From Saprospiraceae bacterium (GTDB lineage: Bacteria; Bacteroidota; Bacteroidia; Chitinophagales; Saprospiraceae): a stretch of 36,963 nucleotides of DNA. The stretch lies in contig JANWVR010000029.1 of NCBI GenBank assembly GCA_025056735.1, positions 1 through 36,963 of the forward strand, given 5' to 3'. The notes beneath the pieces are model-generated. The model saw nothing but the letters and a program-made list of their open reading frames with translations, was not told where the DNA came from and searched no databases. Both the position numbers and the translations under genes were made by a program. The first letter of the stretch is position 1. The number at the start of each line of letters is the position of its first letter. Shown piece by piece: positions 32,367 to 36,963 of the stretch.

Positions 32367-33698
32367 ATGGCAAAAACAGTTACGGGCTTTTCAAAGTGGA
32401 GCAAGGCGCAGAAGATCGAGTGGCTCGCGCAGAACTTTTTTTCCGACCCCCAGGCGGCTCAGGCGGCATTGACGGCCTGGCATCGGCCCGAAGAAGAGCA
32501 AAAGATTATTGACAGTTTTACGGAAAACGCCATCAGCAATTATACTCTCCCTTTCAGCGTGGCACCTAACTTTCGCATTAACGGTAAAGATTATGCGGTG
32601 CCCATGGTGATTGAGGAGAGCAGCGTGGTGGCGGCGGCCTCCAGCGCAGCGCGTTTTTGGTTAGATCGCGGCGGTTTTCACGCCGAGGTGCTCGGCACCG
32701 TTAAACTGGGCCAGATACATTTTCGCTGGGGTGGCTGTTCGGAGCGTTTGCGAGCACTCTTTCCGCGTCTGGAGTCGCATTTGAAAAGCAGCTGCGACGA
32801 CCTGACGGCCAACATGCGTCGACGTGGAGGCGGCATTTTGGGAGTAGAGTTGCTGAATTTCACCCATCTTGAACCCCATTATTACCAGCTGCGCGTGTCG
32901 TTTGAGACCTGCGACAGCATGGGCGCTAATTTTATCAATTCCGTGCTGGAGCGTATGGGCGACCAGTTGGAGTACTTTTTAGAAAGCGAACCCGAGCTGA
33001 CCGATGCTGAGCGCGACGTAGAGGTGATCATGTGCATCCTCTCCAACTTCACACCCAACTGTTTAGTGCGCGCTTGGGTGGAGTGTCCGGTGAGCGAGCT
33101 GGAAGATCTGGCCCAAAGCGCCGGCCTGCCGGGCCACGCTGCTGTGGATCGCTTTTGCACGGCGGTGCGCATTGCGGAGATAGATCCGTATCGGGCCGTT
33201 ACGCACAACAAAGGCATTTTCAATGGAATAGATGCAGTGGTTATCGCTACGGGCAATGACTTTCGGGCTGTAGAAGCCTGCGGGCACGCCTATGCCTGCC
33301 GCAGCGGGCAATACCGGAGTTTGAGCCGGGCGGAGGTGAAGGACGGCCAGTTTCGCTTCGAGTTGGAAGTTCCGCTGGCGGTGGGCACGGTGGGTGGCCT
33401 GACGGCGCTGCATCCGTTAGCCAAACAGGCGTTGGAGATGTTGGGCAATCCTTCAGCTACGGAGCTGATGACCATCATCGCTGCCGTTGGGCTGGCGCAA
33501 AACTTCGCCGCTGTGCGTTCGTTGGTAACGACGGGCATCCAAGACGGGCACATGCGCATGCACCTGAACAACATCCTGCTCCACCTGGGCGCTACAGAGG
33601 CGGAGAGCGAGGCCGCTCGCAGCCATTTTCAGGGGCAGACGGTTAGTTACAGCGGCGTTCGCGCTTTTTTGGAGCGTCTGCGCGCAGTGCCGGTCTAA
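32367..33698 (+). CDS. mvaA: Hydroxymethylglutaryl-CoA reductase, class II (bacterial type)
   Basis: The 443-residue enzyme interconverts HMG-CoA and mevalonate with NAD(P)H in the cytoplasm. Catalytic residues expected for the family are visible: Glu83 (PMVIEESSVVAAAS), Lys282 (THNKGIFNG), Asp298 (ATGNDFRAVEA) and His395 (IQDGHMRMHLNN). DSMGANFIN (183-191) is the cofactor-binding motif. There is no membrane domain, unlike class I enzymes. Its presence suggests isoprenoid synthesis through mevalonate, which occurs in some Bacteroidota lineages, although class II enzymes can also run in the degradative direction. No other mevalonate gene is nearby. The stop codon overlaps the convergent TonB receptor by 4 nt. 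Confidence 0.93.
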   Translation: MAKTVTGFSKWSKAQKIEWLAQNFFSDPQAAQAALTAWHRPEEEQKIIDSFTENAISNYTLPFSVAPNFRINGKDYAVPMVIEESSVVAAASSAARFWLDRGGFHAEVLGTVKLGQIHFRWGGCSERLRALFPRLESHLKSSCDDLTANMRRRGGGILGVELLNFTHLEPHYYQLRVSFETCDSMGANFINSVLERMGDQLEYFLESEPELTDAERDVEVIMCILSNFTPNCLVRAWVECPVSELEDLAQSAGLPGHAAVDRFCTAVRIAEIDPYRAVTHNKGIFNGIDAVVIATGNDFRAVEACGHAYACRSGQYRSLSRAEVKDGQFRFELEVPLAVGTVGGLTALHPLAKQALEMLGNPSATELMTIIAAVGLAQNFAAVRSLVTTGIQDGHMRMHLNNILLHLGATEAESEAARSHFQGQTVSYSGVRAFLERLRAVPV

Positions 33699-36106
33699 TC
33701 AAGTTTATAGCTGACGCCTACGCGCATTAAGCGACGCGGCTGCGGGTTGTACAGCAAGTCGTCGGGCGTCTGGGTAGCGTCTATGCCGGCGTAGCGGCGG
33801 TTGAACAGATTGCGCGCTTCCACGTAGGCCGAGAAGTAGTTGCTCAGGAAGAGGCGAAATGTCAGGTCGAACGTGGCGAAGTTGGGCAGCGCAGCGGGTG
33901 TTTGCGAGCGTTGATAGCGCGCAGAATAGGCCACAACGCTACTGCTCATGGTTGCGCCGCGCAGATAGAAGATATTGGCTTCCCATCTTCGGCCAAAGGC
34001 CAGCAGGCGCAGTTGCGTCAGCCGGCGCGGGAAGTTGCGCACATCGGACAGGGCCGGGCGGTCGTCGCCAAACCATTCTTGACCGCGGCTATACTGGAAG
34101 GCGTATTCGACATGCAAGCCTACCTCGTTTTTGCCTAAATCCTCCCGGTGCATGCGCGAGTGAAACAGCTGCCGCCCCAGCACGGCCTGGATACCCCAGA
34201 GGCGCAGGGCTAAGTCGGGCGTCTGCCGAAAGCCATAGCGCCAACCAGCGTCGGTGAGCGTCATATGGCCGTCTCGGGTCAGTTGGCGGGCTTCTTGATA
34301 AAAAGCAATGACTTCCACGGAAGCGTACTTTTGAAGGCGAAGCCCCATTTCGGCGGCGCGCGTGCGTTCGGGCAGGCCGATGAGTGCCTCGTCAGCAATA
34401 AGCGGGCGGGCATCGGTAGGGCCTCCTCTGCCCAGCCAATAGGTATGTGCGGCACGGAAGGCCAGCGGGCGCTGGAAGCCTTCGGCGTATGTCAGCCGTG
34501 CCGACAGGCTGCTGTCGAAGGCATGGCGCAAGGCCAAACGCGGCGCCAGCACAGGTAAACCTCCAGAGGCCGCCTGGAGGGCCACGCCCCCAAGCAAAAA
34601 CGAGCGTTGCGTACGCCATGTTCCCTGCGCAAAAAGGTTGGCGTCTGCGGTCGTCTGGTTGCCTACGGGTATCGGCAAGTCAACGGGTGGGTCAGTACTG
34701 CCGCCGACCGATGTGGTTACGGGCGTTCGGAAATAGCCCATGGGCGGCACGCCGCCGGCCACATTGACCTGCAGGCCGGCATCCAGGCTGAGGCGCGGCG
34801 TCAGGGCCGTGTGCCGACGCGACTCCAAGCGCAGGTCTATGCCGTTGGCGGTTTGGTAACGTTCTTCGTCGGCGTAGCGCTGGGCCAGCGCCCGTATCAG
34901 CTGGCGGCGTTCGTCGTCGGTAGTGGGCGTTTGCGCGGCATAGAGGGCAGCGCTAAGCCCGTCGAACACGGGCGCAAAGGCCGATGAGCCTTGCACCGAA
35001 TAGCGCATAAACGACAGCAGGTGCGAAGTTGTCGTGCGTCTGCGCGTGCGCTGGAGGCCAGCTGCAAAGACCTCTATTTGTTCGGCCACGCGGTTCGATG
35101 GGTTGGCATACGAGGCCGCCAGCGGACTCAGCCCCAGGCTGCTGTGCTCGAAGCGGCTCATGCGATGGTATTGAAAACGGATGCCGCGCCAGGTGAAATG
35201 CAGCCCCAGCAGGCGGCTTTCGTGCGGAATGGCCGCCGTGCGCGCTACCGAGTCTCCCGGCGTCTGCGGGCGATAGTTAGGCAACAGCCGCAGCAAGGAG
35301 GTGTCTAAGCCAAAAGGCAAGTAATGGGCCGGCACAAACAGCCGGTTGTCGTAGTAATAATCGGTGGCCTCGCGCACAGTACTGCTGCCGTAAAGGCTGA
35401 ATCGGAAGCTGTTTTTGCCTTGAAAGAGCTTGCCGCCCAGCGTCAGGTCGAGGCGATTAAAACCGTAATTGCCCAGAGAGAGATCAGCCTGTGTGTAAAC
35501 CGGGCGTTCGCTTTCCCTTAAAATTAAATTAATCACTGCCGCACAGGCGCCGTCGCCGTAAACAGCGGAGGCTGGGCCGATGAGCACTTCGATGCGCTCG
35601 CATTGGCTCAGCGGCAGCTGCGCCCCAATGGGCATGCCCGGCGCCGCCGAAGGGCGTATCGGAACGTCGTTGATGAGCACCTTCGTGTAGGCGTTGCCTC
35701 GAAGCCCGCGCACTAAGAAAAGCTCGCCTTCCAGCGCGTTGCCCGGCTGCGATACACGCACGCCCGGCACAGCCCGAAGCACATCGGCCAGTGTCACAAA
35801 ACCATGGCGCGCAATCTCTTGCGCTGTAAACACCCATACCGTGTGCGGCAAGTCCTCCACCCGGTCTAAAGAGCGCGTAGCGGAAATGGCCAGACGCTCC
35901 AGCGCGTCCGTGCGGCGAACCTGAACGTTCGTATCCGAAAGCACCTCTGGCACAAGGACAAATGCCGTATCCGGCTGGCCAAACAGCCCGATGGCCGTCC
36001 CCAAAAAACAACAACACACAAGCGCCCACATGCAAGGAGAGTTCGTTTCGATTGCAGGGCCAAAAGAACAAAAAAACAACGCCTCTAAAGGCCTCTGTTT
36101 TTCCAT
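33695..36106 (-). CDS. TonB-dependent outer-membrane receptor
   Basis: The protein is about 803 residues. It has a hydrophobic N-terminal segment (MWALVCCCFLGTAIGLFGQ) and a plug domain: LPHTVWVFTAQEIARHGFVTLADVLRAVPGVRV, LFLVRGLRGNAYTKVLINDVPIRP and CERIEVLIGPASAVYGDGACAAVINLI. A long beta-barrel ends YFSAYVEARNLFNRRYAG ... RRLMRVGVSYKLD, the usual last strands. It imports an unknown ligand across the outer membrane. The start is uncertain. ATG 36106 (MEKQRPLEAL) puts about 25 residues before the hydrophobic stretch, while ATG 36031 (MWALVCC) starts directly at it but lacks a positive N-region. No SusD-like partner is present. It differs clearly from the receptor at 20650. Confidence 0.88.
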   Translation of the reverse strand: MEKQRPLEALFFCSFGPAIETNSPCMWALVCCCFLGTAIGLFGQPDTAFVLVPEVLSDTNVQVRRTDALERLAISATRSLDRVEDLPHTVWVFTAQEIARHGFVTLADVLRAVPGVRVSQPGNALEGELFLVRGLRGNAYTKVLINDVPIRPSAAPGMPIGAQLPLSQCERIEVLIGPASAVYGDGACAAVINLILRESERPVYTQADLSLGNYGFNRLDLTLGGKLFQGKNSFRFSLYGSSTVREATDYYYDNRLFVPAHYLPFGLDTSLLRLLPNYRPQTPGDSVARTAAIPHESRLLGLHFTWRGIRFQYHRMSRFEHSSLGLSPLAASYANPSNRVAEQIEVFAAGLQRTRRRTTTSHLLSFMRYSVQGSSAFAPVFDGLSAALYAAQTPTTDDERRQLIRALAQRYADEERYQTANGIDLRLESRRHTALTPRLSLDAGLQVNVAGGVPPMGYFRTPVTTSVGGSTDPPVDLPIPVGNQTTADANLFAQGTWRTQRSFLLGGVALQAASGGLPVLAPRLALRHAFDSSLSARLTYAEGFQRPLAFRAAHTYWLGRGGPTDARPLIADEALIGLPERTRAAEMGLRLQKYASVEVIAFYQEARQLTRDGHMTLTDAGWRYGFRQTPDLALRLWGIQAVLGRQLFHSRMHREDLGKNEVGLHVEYAFQYSRGQEWFGDDRPALSDVRNFPRRLTQLRLLAFGRRWEANIFYLRGATMSSSVVAYSARYQRSQTPAALPNFATFDLTFRLFLSNYFSAYVEARNLFNRRYAGIDATQTPDDLLYNPQPRRLMRVGVSYKLD

Positions 36107-36233
36107 ATAGGCAGGTGAAGTCTCCGTGCACAAAGCATTCCTCGAAGATGAAAGCCAGCAAATCAGCCGCTATTCCTCAATTAGACATCTGCCGTATCTT
36201 GCGCAACTGTTAAAACGCCATACGGTCTTTACA

Positions 36234-36241
36234 TACCTTTG
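36234..36241 (+). promoter_or_regulatory. -7 box (TACCTTTG) of the interrupted ATPase gene
   Basis: The same octamer as in the tRNA and DUF7935-like promoters lies 18 nt before the ATG at 36260, giving a leader of about 12 nt. It suggests the broken gene is still transcribed. No -33 box is evident. Confidence 0.5.
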
Positions 36242-36259
36242 CTCATCAATCATGGCGCA

Positions 36260-36963
36260 ATGGCACTTCCAAAACTTCCCATCGGGCTGCAGGATTTCCG
36301 AACCATTATCTCGGAGGGCTACAAGTATGTGGATAAAACCCGCTACGTCCATCGGTTAGTAACGAGCGGTAAATTCTTTTTTCTTTCGCGTCCGCGTCGT
36401 TTTGGCAAGTCGCTGACGGTTTCGACGTTGCAGGAGTTGTATTCAGGCAGCCGGGAGTTGTTTGAGGGTTTGTGGATAGAAGATAAGTGGGACTGGAGTC
36501 GGAAACATCCGGTTCTTCGATTGTCATTCAAGGATGTCAACTTCGAGCAGTTGGGCTGAGAAAAGGCACTGTTCGATCGCGTCGAAGAGATCAGCGTCAA
36601 AATGAATGTTCCCGTTACACGGAAGACGGCCAGAGACCAGTTCAGGGAGATCATTCAGGTATTGGGGGTAAAGCAAAAAGTCGTTGTGCTCATTGACGAA
36701 TACGATGCGCCCATCATTCACTATCTGGGCAAGGACCTGCCTCAGGCCCAGGAAAATCGTGAATTGCTCAAAGGTTTTTACAGCATACTGAAAGAATTAG
36801 ACCACCTGCTGGAATTAGTCTTCCTGACCGGCGTGAGCAAGTTCTCGAAGGTGGGCATCTTCTCTGGCCTCAACAACCTGCAGGACATCAGCCTGCACCC
36901 GGCCTACGCCACCATGCTGGGCTACACACAGCAAGAATTGGAAGAAAACTTCGCCCAGGAAAT
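36260..36963 (+). pseudogene. AAA-ATPase-like (PF09820-type) protein interrupted by in-frame TGA, partial
   Basis: The N-terminal 99 codons (MALPKLPIGLQDFRTIISEGYKYVDKT, then the P-loop-like LSRPRRFGKSLTVSTL) are the start of the AAA-ATPase-like family. Its members usually carry a C-terminal PD-(D/E)XK nuclease domain. A TGA at 36557-36559 stops the frame after FEQLG. The same frame then continues open to the window end with the next family blocks: KKVVVLIDEYDAPIIHYL-like Walker B region (VVVLIDEYDAP), LLELVFLTGVSKFSK and FSGLNNLQDISL. No frameshift is needed, so a single base change explains the break. TGA is a normal stop in many genes here. It could be a real nonsense mutation or a sequence error. 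Confidence 0.82.

Noticed and set aside
36557-36559. Selenocysteine or UGA-tryptophan recoding
   Set aside because: Many intact genes in the window end with TGA, no selenoprotein-like context is visible, and the family has no Cys/Sec at this site that I recognise.

Overview
The window is a chromosomal segment of a GC-rich member of the Bacteroidota, probably a Saprospiria- or Chitinophagia-like lineage; the lineage is my inference. Four things support the phylum. One secreted protein ends in a type IX secretion type-B (CHU_C-like) sorting domain. Promoters carry the Bacteroidota -7 box TAnnTTTG, which I find at nine places in front of genes. There are two TonB-dependent receptors. An ECF sigma / membrane protein / LTxxQ-like periplasmic protein cluster is present. 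Almost every gene is intact and housekeeping-like; I see no prophage, insertion sequence, integrase or CRISPR array.

Layout, left to right. (1) 1-519: partial AAA-like ATPase, minus strand. (2) 743-1903: mqnC of the futalosine menaquinone pathway. (3) 2123-2887: a solitary DNA methyltransferase. (4) 2940-4676: T9SS-exported surface protein. (5) 4813-7990: M23 peptidase, GNAT acetyltransferase and an AI-2E-family transporter. (6) 8051-9803: terminator, tRNA-Pro, tRNA-Ser and dnaA, all minus strand. (7) 10427-10951: small membrane-anchored protein. (8) 11458-13017: ECF sigma factor operon. (9) 13121-14809: subtilisin. (10) 15127-17258: CoA hydrolase/transferase and SDR. (11) 17249-19103: divergent moeA and mobA for molybdenum cofactor. 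(12) 19255-22725: secreted lipase-like hydrolase and a TonB receptor. (13) 22791-26765: rfbD, a very unusual double-AAA protein with a duplicated N-terminal domain, and a small companion. (14) 26925-29225: GH20 hexosaminidase. (15) 29620-33698: fused alpha/beta 2-oxoacid dehydrogenase E1, then HMG-CoA reductase. (16) 33695-36106: second TonB receptor. (17) 36260-end: AAA-ATPase-like gene broken by an in-frame TGA.

The signal most worth attention is non-coding. A tandem array of ten hairpin units lies at 32016-32268, between the E1 and HMG-CoA reductase genes. A 20-nt core (GTAACCGCCAAACTTGTTTG) is identical in all ten units, with 4-6 nt linkers between them. The first unit's TAA is the stop codon of the E1 gene. 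Related elements occur at 538-591, 696-719 and 14957-15015, all between genes and all in the same orientation. In the copy at 538 the two changed core bases pair with each other (A-T to G-C), so the stem-loop looks conserved as a structure. As plus-strand RNA each array unit would form a CUUG-capped hairpin. I know of no named family that matches it.

Second in interest are the 886-residue double-AAA protein (23781-26441), the apparently leaderless ATPase gene whose promoter abuts a hairpin copy (519-591), and the TGA-interrupted ATPase at the right edge.
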